Shown piece after piece: positions 26,548-34,951 of a DNA stretch of 64,000 nucleotides. The notes under the pieces were generated by a model. It saw nothing but the letters and a program-made list of their open reading frames with translations, did not search any database and was not told where the DNA came from. Source of the DNA: an uncultured Lachnospiraceae bacterium (GTDB lineage Bacteria > Bacillota > Clostridia > Lachnospirales > Lachnospiraceae); contig CAJTRU010000008.1 of the NCBI GenBank assembly GCA_910579085.1, forward strand, positions 15,978-79,977. The letters run 5' to 3'. Made by a program: the position numbers and the translations under genes. Each line of letters begins with the position of its first letter. The first letter of the stretch is position 1.

Positions 26548-28101
26548 ATGGTAACAGCATTAAACCCCGTTTTAAGCGGTTTTTACCCTGACCCGTCTAT
26601 ATGCAGGGCAGGAGAGGATTATTATATAGTTAACTCAAGTTTTGCATATTTTCCAGGAGTTCCAATCTTCCACAGCAAAGATTTAGCACACTGGGAGCAG
26701 GTGGGAAATATACTGGACAGGGAGGAGCAGCTTCCGTTATCTGGAAGTGAAATATCTGAAGGAATATATGCCCCGTCTATACGTTATAATAATGGTACAT
26801 ATTATATGATTACAACAAATGTAAGCTATGGCGGCAATTTTATAGTAACAGCAGAAAAGCCAGAAGGCCCTTGGTCAAAGCCATATTATCTTGGGGAAGA
26901 AGCAAAAGGCATTGACCCTGACCTTTTCTTTGATACAGATGGCAGATGCTATTATGTAGGGACAAGGCCAAACCCGGAAGGTGTCCGTTATAACGGCGAC
27001 TGGGAAATATGGGTACAGGAGCTTGACCTTTCCCAGATGAAGCTTACAGGTGAAAGCATGGCAATATGGAAAGGTGCGGTAAAAGATGTAATATGGCCAG
27101 AAGGCCCGCATATTTATAAAATTGATGGCTATTATTACCTGCTTCATGCAGAAGGAGGTACTGGCCCTGAACACAGCATAAGTGTGGCAAGAAGCAAAGA
27201 ATTGTTCAAATGGTTTGAAGGATGCCCAAGAAACCCGGTATTTACACACAGAAACCTTGGAATGGATTATCCTGTAATTTATGCAGGACATGGTGACCTT
27301 GTTGATGATGGCAATGGCAACTGGTATATAATAATGCTTGCTTCACGTCCATGCAAGCGCCATAGCAGCATGGGCAGGGAATCATTCCTTGCCAGGGTAA
27401 CATGGGAAAATGGCTGGCCTGTAATTAATGCAGGCATTGGAAAACTTTGTGAAAGTATGGAACTTCCATTTGATGAATACAGGTTTGCCAATGAAATCTC
27501 ACACCATGACCACCTGCATTTTTATGATAACAAGCTGGATGACAGGCTGCTTGGAATACACACAAGAAATGAAAGCCAGTATTCATTAAATGCAAGAAAA
27601 GGCTTTTTAAGGTTATTTGCAGGAAAAGGGAAGATAGAAGATAAAACAAATGCTTCTTATCTTGGAATACGCCAGAAAGATTATTGCTTTGAAGCAAGTA
27701 CAGGACTGGAATTTACTCCTTCTGCCAATGAATGTGCAGGACTTGTTTATTACCAGAACCATGAAAACCATCTGCGCATGGAGATAAAGAGGAAAGGTGA
27801 TAACAAGGCTTTCTATGTTGTGGAACATATACATGGCAAAGATAATGTTTTATCCGTAACAGAAATTGGACAGGAAGGTCTTGCAGAAATTGTATTAAGG
27901 GCAGAAAACCAGACAGCATCAGTATGGATAAAAACAGGCAGTGAAAAAGTGCTGGCAGCAGGAAACATAAACCTGCTTCCTTATACAACAGAAGAAGCAG
28001 GCGGGTTTGTAGGATGCACAATAGGAATGTATGCATCTGCAAATGGTGAGGATGGAAATAATTATGCAGACTTTGCATGGCTTTCATACGATGCAATGTA
28101 A
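26548..28101 (+). CDS. GH43 beta-xylosidase
   Basis: 517 residues, no signal peptide. The GH43 domain (about 1-320) opens with NPVLSGFYPDPSICR (predicted base Asp15). It has YYIVNSSFAYFPGVPIFHSKD and GIDPDLFFDTDGR, which supplies the pKa-tuning aspartate. The acid glutamate is in WPEGPHIYKIDGYYYL. The C-terminal beta-sandwich (about 330-515) is of the GH43 C2 type (FLRLFAGKG, SYLGIRQKDYCFEASTGLEF). This architecture, with the SSFAYFPGVPIF signature, is typical of beta-1,4-xylosidases active on short xylo-oligosaccharides inside the cell. AAGGAGG precedes the ATG. The gene ends 10 bases before composite foldback element 2, which probably closes this operon. Confidence 0.92.
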   Translation: MVTALNPVLSGFYPDPSICRAGEDYYIVNSSFAYFPGVPIFHSKDLAHWEQVGNILDREEQLPLSGSEISEGIYAPSIRYNNGTYYMITTNVSYGGNFIVTAEKPEGPWSKPYYLGEEAKGIDPDLFFDTDGRCYYVGTRPNPEGVRYNGDWEIWVQELDLSQMKLTGESMAIWKGAVKDVIWPEGPHIYKIDGYYYLLHAEGGTGPEHSISVARSKELFKWFEGCPRNPVFTHRNLGMDYPVIYAGHGDLVDDGNGNWYIIMLASRPCKRHSSMGRESFLARVTWENGWPVINAGIGKLCESMELPFDEYRFANEISHHDHLHFYDNKLDDRLLGIHTRNESQYSLNARKGFLRLFAGKGKIEDKTNASYLGIRQKDYCFEASTGLEFTPSANECAGLVYYQNHENHLRMEIKRKGDNKAFYVVEHIHGKDNVLSVTEIGQEGLAEIVLRAENQTASVWIKTGSEKVLAAGNINLLPYTTEEAGGFVGCTIGMYASANGEDGNNYADFAWLSYDAM

Positions 28102-28110
28102 ACTTATTTG

Positions 28111-28766
28111 ATAATTTCCAGTTATCCTGTGTATGGTAAACGGACGGTTTCTGTGCCAGAGCCAGAATATTCCGTACAGGGGTACGCTTCCGCTACGATG
28201 GCATACGCAGCGGCGCATAAAATCCCAAAGTACGGGATTTAAACGCCGGCGATGCCAAAGTACCCCTTTTACGGAATAATTCATGGCATCTGGCACACAA
28301 AACCTGTTACCAGCAACCTGCAATAAAACACAAAATAAAAAGATAACTGGAAATAGGGTGGTGGGAATTATTCTGCCAGCCACTTATTATACAGTGTAAT
28401 AATTACTGCTATATGGGTATTAATACAAAAATAACACCACTATACTGCCGTTTGCCTAAACCACCTTCCCCTCACTATAATTTCCAGTTATAGTATTTAT
28501 TTTGTACTTATGTTATATTTTTTATGTTTGTTTGTGTACAGCAGGTTTTGCGTGTTCCAGCTTAAACATATTCCATGACAGGGACACTTCAGCACCGCCA
28601 GTGCTTGTATCCCTATGCCACAAAAAATGTTACTTTTTTTGTGGCATAGGGATACTATGCACTGCTGCGTGGGCTGACGTAGCGGGAGCGTGCCCTTTCA
28701 TGGAATATGTTTAAGCTGGACACAGAAACCCTGCGTCCGTCTTCCAACAAAAAATAACTGGAAATT
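28111..28766. mobile_element. Composite foldback element 2 (arm-centre-arm), inverted relative to element 1
   Basis: The left arm is 28113-28354 (AATTTCCAGTTATC to GATAACTGGAAAT). The centre is 28355-28478, whose reverse complement aligns with 13844-13967. The right arm is 28479-28765. The left apex is AAATCCC/GGGATTT. The right apex is a perfect 21-bp hairpin, GTATCCCTATGCCACAAAAA at 28607-28626 with its complement ending at 28655. The left arm is almost identical to the solo copy at 46761-47011. The element sits between convergent genes, 10 bases after the GH43 stop and about 8 bases from the AraC-family gene stop, so it can insulate both. No protein gene and no clear target duplication are seen. 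Confidence 0.75.
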
Positions 28767-28772
28767 ATAATA

Positions 28773-29648
28773 TCAATCCCCGCTTTGTGTGACATTTATA
28801 AACATATTTCTGTATTCTGTTGGTGTACACTGGTTAATTAATTTAAACATCCGTATAAATGCAGAGAGGCTTGAAAAGCCAGAACCAAGTGCCACTTCTG
28901 TTACTGGGATGCCAGGGTCTGCCAGCAGTTTCTGGGCATGTTCTATTCTTTTAAGGTTTAAGTATTTATAGAAGGTTGTTGTTGTTACCTGTTTAAACAG
29001 CCTTGTAAAATGATATTTGCTAAATCCAGCTAGTTTAGCAATTTTATCAAGGCTTAAATCCTCTGTACAGTGTTCATTAATATATTTACAAATAAAAAGG
29101 AATTTTTCTGTATATTCTTTATTATTAGGGTTTTTACTGTTAAAAAGCAATGGGTTGTTAGTGTAGTTGCGTCCTATAAGTACAAAGATACTTAATAGTT
29201 TAGAGTAAATTACTGTTTCTAATAAAATATTACTACTGTTGTATTCTTCATTTATCTGTAATAGCAGGCTGTGCACATGGCTGTGTATATCTGGTGAACT
29301 TTCTGCTGTAATTTTAAGCACTGGTGACATAAGGCTTAAAATAGATTCAAATTCCCTTATTGCAGTAAACATTGTAATTTCAGCCTGGAATATTATTCTC
29401 ATGCCATTATTTGGAGCATTTAAAGAGTGTATTACACCAGGGCAGATAAATATAATATCGCCAGGGTTTAATATAACAGTCTGGCTGCCAACAGCAACAG
29501 AATATATATTTTCTACTGGCATTATTATTTCGATGGGTGTATGCCAGTGGGGCGGGTAGTTTTCTGTCTCCACATTATTGTACAGGCGCAGGTTTGTATT
29601 TGTTTTATAATTAACTGTTTCATGTATTCCATTCAGGTTTTCTATCAT
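28773..29648 (-). CDS. AraC-family regulator with cupin sensor domain
   Basis: 291 residues. The N-terminal AraC-type cupin (about 15-100) contains YPPHWHTPIEIIMPVE and LNPGDIIFICPGVIHSL, and probably binds a sugar. The C-terminal double helix-turn-helix domain (about 185-285) contains LSLDKIAKLAGFSKYHFTRLFK, RIEHAQKLLADPGIPVTEVA and GFSSLSAFIRMFK. AAGGGGC lies 7 bases before the ATG. The gene is divergent from GH3, with 193 bases between them, and convergent to the GH43 operon. It is the obvious local regulator of one or both xylan gene sets. The motif at 29725-29737 in the divergent gap is a candidate binding site. Confidence 0.92.
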   Translation of the reverse strand: MIENLNGIHETVNYKTNTNLRLYNNVETENYPPHWHTPIEIIMPVENIYSVAVGSQTVILNPGDIIFICPGVIHSLNAPNNGMRIIFQAEITMFTAIREFESILSLMSPVLKITAESSPDIHSHVHSLLLQINEEYNSSNILLETVIYSKLLSIFVLIGRNYTNNPLLFNSKNPNNKEYTEKFLFICKYINEHCTEDLSLDKIAKLAGFSKYHFTRLFKQVTTTTFYKYLNLKRIEHAQKLLADPGIPVTEVALGSGFSSLSAFIRMFKLINQCTPTEYRNMFINVTQSGD

Positions 29649-29724
29649 ATATAAAGCCCCTTATGTAAAAATTTATAACATAGTTTATTTTAATCCTCTT
29701 TAATGTTTTAGGCAAGATATAAAT

Positions 29725-29737
29725 AGCAATAATTGAT
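29725..29737. promoter_or_regulatory. Shared 13-base motif AGCAATAATTGAT, copy 2
   Basis: Identical to 17902-17914 and located in the AraC-GH3 divergent gap. A related CAACAATTAAC follows at about 29748. Candidate operator of the AraC-family protein. Confidence 0.35.
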
Positions 29738-29841
29738 AATACTGGGGCAACAATTAACTAGATAGCAGTTTAAGTGTCTGTTATAGTAATAGATAACAAA
29801 ATAATACAAATGCCGCATAATTTAATAAAAGGAGAGCAAAT

Positions 29842-31986
29842 ATGAGCCAGAAAACAAGAGAATACGCAAAAGAACTTGTATCCAAAATGACTATTGAAGA
29901 AAAGATGGGACAGATGCTTTACCAGTCACCTGCTATTGAAAGGCTTGGAATTCCTGCTTATAACTGGTGGAATGAAGCACTGCATGGCGTTGCAAGGGCT
30001 GGTGTTGCAACAGTTTTTCCACAGGCAATTGGGATGGCGGCAGCTTTTGACCCGGATTTCCTTTATAAAGTTGCAGATACTGTATCAACTGAAGGAAGGG
30101 CGAAGTTTAATGAATTTTCAAGACGTGGTGACAGAGGGATTTATAAGGGCCTGACATTCTGGGCGCCTAATATTAATATATTCAGGGACCCAAGATGGGG
30201 GCGCGGGCATGAAACTTTTGGTGAAGACCCATATCTTTCATCAGAACTTGGAATAGCATATATAAAAGGGCTTCAGGGTGATGACAGTGAGCACCTTAAA
30301 TCTGCTGCATGTGCAAAGCATTTTGCAGTACATAGCGGGCCGGAAGAACTGCGCCACCAGTTTGATGCGCAGGTATCGGAACATGATTTATATGACACAT
30401 ACCTTTATGCATTTAGCAGATGCGTGAAGGAAGCAGGTGTTGAGGCTGTTATGGGAGCTTACAACAGGGTGAATGGAGAACCTGCATGTGGCAGCAAAAG
30501 GCTTCTTAAGGATATATTAAGAGGTGAGTGGAAATTTAAAGGCCATATAGTATCTGACTGCTGGGCAATAAATGATTTCCATGAGAACCACCATGTAACA
30601 GATACAGTGGAACAGTCTGCTGCACTGGCAGTAGAAAATGGATGTGATTTAAACTGTGGTACTGCTTACCTGCACCTTGGTGAAGCATATAAACAGGGGC
30701 TGGTTACAGAGGAGGCCATAACAGAGGCAGCAGAACGCCTTATTGAAGTAAGGATACGTCTTGGAATGATGGAGGATTACCCATCACCATATAAGGATAT
30801 TCCATATAGCAAAGTGGAATGTAAAGAACACACAGAACTTTCTGTTGAAGCAGCCAAAAGAAGCATGGTTTTATTAAAGAATAAAGATAATATACTTCCG
30901 CTGGATAAAGGAAGTATTAAAACAATTGCTGTAATAGGGCCAGATGCAGACTCAAGGGACGCACTTGTTGGAAATTATACAGGTACTTCATCAAGATATA
31001 TTACACCGCTTGAAGGCATACAGCAGTATTTAGGGGACAGTGCAGAAGTAGTATATGCAGAGGGATGCCATTTATATAAAGATAAGGTTGAGTTCCTGGC
31101 AGAAGAAAAAGACCGCTTTGCAGAAGCTGTTATAGCTGCTGAAAGGGCGGACGTTGTTGTAATGTGCCTTGGTCTTGATGCTACAATTGAGGGCGAAGAA
31201 GGCGATGCCGGCAATGAATATGCGAGCGGGGACAAACCAGGCTTAAAACTGCCAGGGCTCCAGCAGGAACTGCTTGAAACAGTTACAGCAACAGGCAAAC
31301 CAGTAATACTTGTGCTGCTTGCAGGAAGCGCAATAGACCTTTCATGGGCAGATACACATGTCAATGCAATTATAGATGCCTGGTATCCAGGTGCACGTGG
31401 AGGCAGGGCAATAGCAGAAACAATATTTGGTGAAAACTCACCATCAGGCAAGCTTCCTGTTACATTTTATGCAGATACAGAAGAACTTCCAGACTTTTGT
31501 GATTACAGTATGGCAGACCGTACATACCGTTATACAGGATGCAATGTATTATATCCATTTGGTTATGGGCTTTCATATTCAGACATATGTTATACAGGAC
31601 AGGCGGCCAGCCTGGCAGAATGTGGTGTGGCAGACAGTGTAACAGTGAAGGCACAAATAACTAATAATGGAAAGTACCAGGTTAATGAAAGTGTACAGGT
31701 TTATATAAAACACACTGGTGGTGAAGAATATGAGCCAGGTTTCCAGCTTAAAGGAATTAAAAATGTTTTATTAATGCCAGGTGAAACAAAAGAAGCAGAA
31801 ATTACATTAAACGCAAGGGATTTTGCAATTATTACAGAAAATGGTGAATGTGTAGTACGTCCAGGCAGCTATGTTATAAGCATAGGAGGACAGCAGCCAG
31901 ATAAAAGGAGTGAAGAACTGTCAGGGAAAAAGACAGTATTATTTACAATAAACAGGACAGGCGGGGAAGAGAAGATAGAATATTAA
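29842..31986 (+). CDS. GH3 beta-xylosidase
   Basis: 714 residues, no signal peptide. The order is the usual GH3 one: N-terminal barrel (about 1-300), alpha/beta sandwich (about 330-560) and C-terminal Fn3-like domain (about 600-700). The NWWNEALHGVARAG motif near residue 40 marks the subgroup containing xylan 1,4-beta-xylosidases rather than beta-glucosidases. The nucleophile is predicted to be Asp239 in HIVSDCWAI; KHFAVHSGPE is the sugar-binding block. AAAAGGAGAG precedes the ATG. It opens the second half of the xylan locus, divergent from the AraC-family gene. A hairpin at 32012-32042 separates it from GH115. Confidence 0.9.
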   Translation: MSQKTREYAKELVSKMTIEEKMGQMLYQSPAIERLGIPAYNWWNEALHGVARAGVATVFPQAIGMAAAFDPDFLYKVADTVSTEGRAKFNEFSRRGDRGIYKGLTFWAPNINIFRDPRWGRGHETFGEDPYLSSELGIAYIKGLQGDDSEHLKSAACAKHFAVHSGPEELRHQFDAQVSEHDLYDTYLYAFSRCVKEAGVEAVMGAYNRVNGEPACGSKRLLKDILRGEWKFKGHIVSDCWAINDFHENHHVTDTVEQSAALAVENGCDLNCGTAYLHLGEAYKQGLVTEEAITEAAERLIEVRIRLGMMEDYPSPYKDIPYSKVECKEHTELSVEAAKRSMVLLKNKDNILPLDKGSIKTIAVIGPDADSRDALVGNYTGTSSRYITPLEGIQQYLGDSAEVVYAEGCHLYKDKVEFLAEEKDRFAEAVIAAERADVVVMCLGLDATIEGEEGDAGNEYASGDKPGLKLPGLQQELLETVTATGKPVILVLLAGSAIDLSWADTHVNAIIDAWYPGARGGRAIAETIFGENSPSGKLPVTFYADTEELPDFCDYSMADRTYRYTGCNVLYPFGYGLSYSDICYTGQAASLAECGVADSVTVKAQITNNGKYQVNESVQVYIKHTGGEEYEPGFQLKGIKNVLLMPGETKEAEITLNARDFAIITENGECVVRPGSYVISIGGQQPDKRSEELSGKKTVLFTINRTGGEEKIEY

Positions 31987-32011
31987 TTTATTAATTAATA
32001 GAAGCATATAT

Positions 32012-32042
32012 AAAGGCCTTTTGGATAATACAAAAGGTCTTT
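32012..32042 (+). terminator. 12-bp hairpin between GH3 and GH115 genes
   Basis: AAAGGCCTTTTG, 7-base loop, CAAAAGGTCTTT. The T-run is only the end of the stem. It is likely a partial terminator that lowers expression downstream of GH3, not a full stop, because GH115 has no clear promoter of its own. Confidence 0.5.
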
Positions 32043-32064
32043 GTGCGCATGTAGGAGGAGTGGT

Positions 32065-34926
32065 ATGGAAGATAATAAAAATATGGTTTCTGGAAAAAGT
32101 AAATGTATTCCAATAGTAGTTGAGGATACTGCATTTGAAGGTGTTAAAAAGGTTGCTTTAAAGTCAGCAGGGGACATGGAAATGGTTTGCGGAACACGCC
32201 CGCAGGTTATAGATAATTACATAGGAAATGATGAAATAATATTATATGCAACAATTGGAAAAAGCCAGCTTCTTACAGAGTTAGAACAAAATGGCAAAAT
32301 AAATTTAAGCAGTATAAATGGACATAGAGAGGTTTATGGTATATACTTTGTTGATAATCCCTTTGAAGGGGTAAAAAAAGCACTTGTTGTAGCTGGAAGT
32401 GATAAACGTGGTACAATATACGGTATTTTTACACTGTCAGAAAAAATTGGCATAAGCCCTCTTGTTTACTGGGGTGATGCATATGTAAGATGTACTGGCA
32501 GCATTGTATTTAATAAAGAAATGGAAGAAATATCCAAAGAACCTTCAGTACGTTACAGGGGCTTTTTTATAAATGATGAATGGCCATGTTTTGGTAACTG
32601 GGCAGGAAAACATTTTGGCGGTTTCTGTGCAGATATGTATGACAAGGTTTTTGAATTATTATTAAGGCTTAAAGGAAATTACCTGTGGCCTGCTATGTGG
32701 TCAGCTTCATTTGCAATTGACGGGCCAGGCAGTTTAAATGAAAAACTGGCAGATGAGTATGGGGTTATTATGGGAAATTCCCACCATGAACCATGCCTGC
32801 GTGCGGGTGAAGAGTGGGATATATATAAAAATGATGTACCTGGTTATGGTACAGAATGGAATTATGCATCTAATAAAGACGGGCTGCTTAAGTTCTGGAA
32901 AGATGGTTTAATACGCAGCGGGAAATATGAAAATATTATAACTATGGGCATGAGAGGTGAACGTGACAGTGTAATGCAGGGTGCAAAAAACCTTGAAGAA
33001 AGCATAAAACTTTGGAAAGAAATAATTACAGAGCAGGATAAATTAATCTGTACTTATGCTGATACAGAAGAATACAGGCATCCAAGGCTTTTAGTAATAT
33101 ATAAAGAAACAGAAGAATATTTCTATGGAACAGGGCAAGTACAAGGATTAAAAGGCTGGGAAGGCCTTGAAGATAAAATATTAATGTTTTGTGAGGACAA
33201 TTATGGGTATATGCGCAGGCTGCCAGACGAAACAGTACAAAAACATAAAGGCGGGCTTGGTATGTACTACCATCTGGATTACCACGGTTCTCCAGTATCT
33301 TATGAATGGGTGAACACTACACAGCTATCCAAAATATGGGAGCAGATGTCAGAAGCATATAATCATGGCATACATGAAGCCTGGATTGTAAATGCAGGTG
33401 ATATAAAAGGGAATGAATTTCCGTTATCATATTTTATGGCACTTGCTTATAACTTTGAAAAGTGGGGGGATGCAAATATAGACAGTCCCGCCAGCTTTAC
33501 AGAGGAATGGGCCAGGGCACAGTTTGGAGGTTTTATAGAAGACCAGCTTATTTTAAGGATTAGGGATATTATAATTGAAAATATTAATATTATTTCAATG
33601 CGTAAGCCGGAATCATTAAACAGCAGTGTTTACCATCCTTGTAACTATGGTGAGTCAGATATGATGGTAATGCGTATTAACAGCCTCTTAAAGGAAGTGG
33701 CTGATATAAAAAAAGAACTGCCAGATGTATGCCACAATACATTTTATAGTATAATAGAATATCCTCTAGTTACAGGCATGAACACAGTCCTTATGAATTT
33801 ATATGCAGGCAAGAATGAATTTTATGCAAAACAAGGGAAATTATATGCCAATAAATACCGTAACCTTGTTGTGAAAACGTTTTATAAGGATAAAAAATAT
33901 AAAGAAGAATTTGCAAAGTTTATGGATGGCAAATGGCAGGGAATGGAGTATGGGCAGCACACAGGTTTTATAAAATGGAATGATGATGGATGCAGGCTTC
34001 CAGTACGCTGCACAGTTGAGCCATTACAGCGTGCACAGCTTATTGTGTCATTGCCAGACAGTATTTTTACTGCGGTTAAAAATTATGGAACGCCAGACCG
34101 CATAGAAATAAGGGATTTCTTATATCCAGGGGTTAAAAGCGTTAAGGTTCTAATATCTAATGGAGGCATGGAAAGTTTTGAGTGCAGCATAAGGCATGAA
34201 AAACCTTGCAGGTGGATTAAAACTAACTGGGACAAAAAACATGTTAATGTCCAGAAAGACCTGGTAATTTCATGCAGTCCTGCACGGCTGCCTGATATTC
34301 CAGAGAAACATACAATATATATAAGCGGGGCAGATGCGGAAGTTGCTGTAGATATATGGGGACAGAAGATTAACCTGTCAGGCTTTCCAAAAGGGACATT
34401 TTTTGAAAAAGATGGTTATGTGTCAATGCCTGCCCCGCATGTGTCATATATAACAGAGGGAAAAGGCAGGAAATGGGAGCTTTTAAGCAATTATGGAAAA
34501 CTTGGCAGTGCTTATAAGGCATTTCCATCAAACAATACTAAAAGCAAAAAGCCAGCAGTTTTAGGGTACAATTTTGTTGTTATGGAAGCAGGATGGTATT
34601 ATCTGGATATATGGTCTGCCCCGTCGAACCCGGTTTCACAGGAAAGCAGGATATCTTTTGGATTATCTTTAAATAATAAAGACTATGGGGAACTTCCTTC
34701 AATAAGTGAAAGTTTCCAGGCAGGAAACCCGGATAATAAAGAGTGGGCAGATGCAGTATTAAACCAGTGCCGCAGGACAGAGCTTAAAGTTAATTTAAAC
34801 CAGGGCATAAATAAAATAGAAATTTATGCTTCCAGTAACGAGTTTGTATTAGAAGGGCTGTTTATTTCAAAAGAACATTTAAAAGAGTCATATACTGGCC
34901 CTGGGGCAAGTTACTGCAGGCAATAA
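32065..34926 (+). CDS. GH115 xylan alpha-1,2-glucuronidase
   Basis: About 953 residues, no signal peptide. The GH115 family is recognisable from the sequence around residues 150-330. RGFFINDEWPCFGNWA leads to the barrel, NYLWPAMWSASFAIDGPGSLNEKLADEYG follows, and GNSHHEPCLRAGEEW then GMRGERDS and YKETEEYF segments complete it. Domain order is an N-terminal alpha/beta domain (about 1-160), a catalytic barrel (about 165-480), a helical bundle (about 480-630) and C-terminal beta-sandwiches. It removes (methyl)glucuronic acid from xylan or its oligosaccharides. The start at 32065 follows TAGGAGGAG; the frame also runs back to a TTG at 32041, within the hairpin. Cytoplasmic location implies that glucuronylated oligosaccharides are imported intact. 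Confidence 0.92.
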   Translation: MEDNKNMVSGKSKCIPIVVEDTAFEGVKKVALKSAGDMEMVCGTRPQVIDNYIGNDEIILYATIGKSQLLTELEQNGKINLSSINGHREVYGIYFVDNPFEGVKKALVVAGSDKRGTIYGIFTLSEKIGISPLVYWGDAYVRCTGSIVFNKEMEEISKEPSVRYRGFFINDEWPCFGNWAGKHFGGFCADMYDKVFELLLRLKGNYLWPAMWSASFAIDGPGSLNEKLADEYGVIMGNSHHEPCLRAGEEWDIYKNDVPGYGTEWNYASNKDGLLKFWKDGLIRSGKYENIITMGMRGERDSVMQGAKNLEESIKLWKEIITEQDKLICTYADTEEYRHPRLLVIYKETEEYFYGTGQVQGLKGWEGLEDKILMFCEDNYGYMRRLPDETVQKHKGGLGMYYHLDYHGSPVSYEWVNTTQLSKIWEQMSEAYNHGIHEAWIVNAGDIKGNEFPLSYFMALAYNFEKWGDANIDSPASFTEEWARAQFGGFIEDQLILRIRDIIIENINIISMRKPESLNSSVYHPCNYGESDMMVMRINSLLKEVADIKKELPDVCHNTFYSIIEYPLVTGMNTVLMNLYAGKNEFYAKQGKLYANKYRNLVVKTFYKDKKYKEEFAKFMDGKWQGMEYGQHTGFIKWNDDGCRLPVRCTVEPLQRAQLIVSLPDSIFTAVKNYGTPDRIEIRDFLYPGVKSVKVLISNGGMESFECSIRHEKPCRWIKTNWDKKHVNVQKDLVISCSPARLPDIPEKHTIYISGADAEVAVDIWGQKINLSGFPKGTFFEKDGYVSMPAPHVSYITEGKGRKWELLSNYGKLGSAYKAFPSNNTKSKKPAVLGYNFVVMEAGWYYLDIWSAPSNPVSQESRISFGLSLNNKDYGELPSISESFQAGNPDNKEWADAVLNQCRRTELKVNLNQGINKIEIYASSNEFVLEGLFISKEHLKESYTGPGASYCRQ

Positions 34927-34951
34927 GAAATTTTAAGGATGGTGGCTGCAA

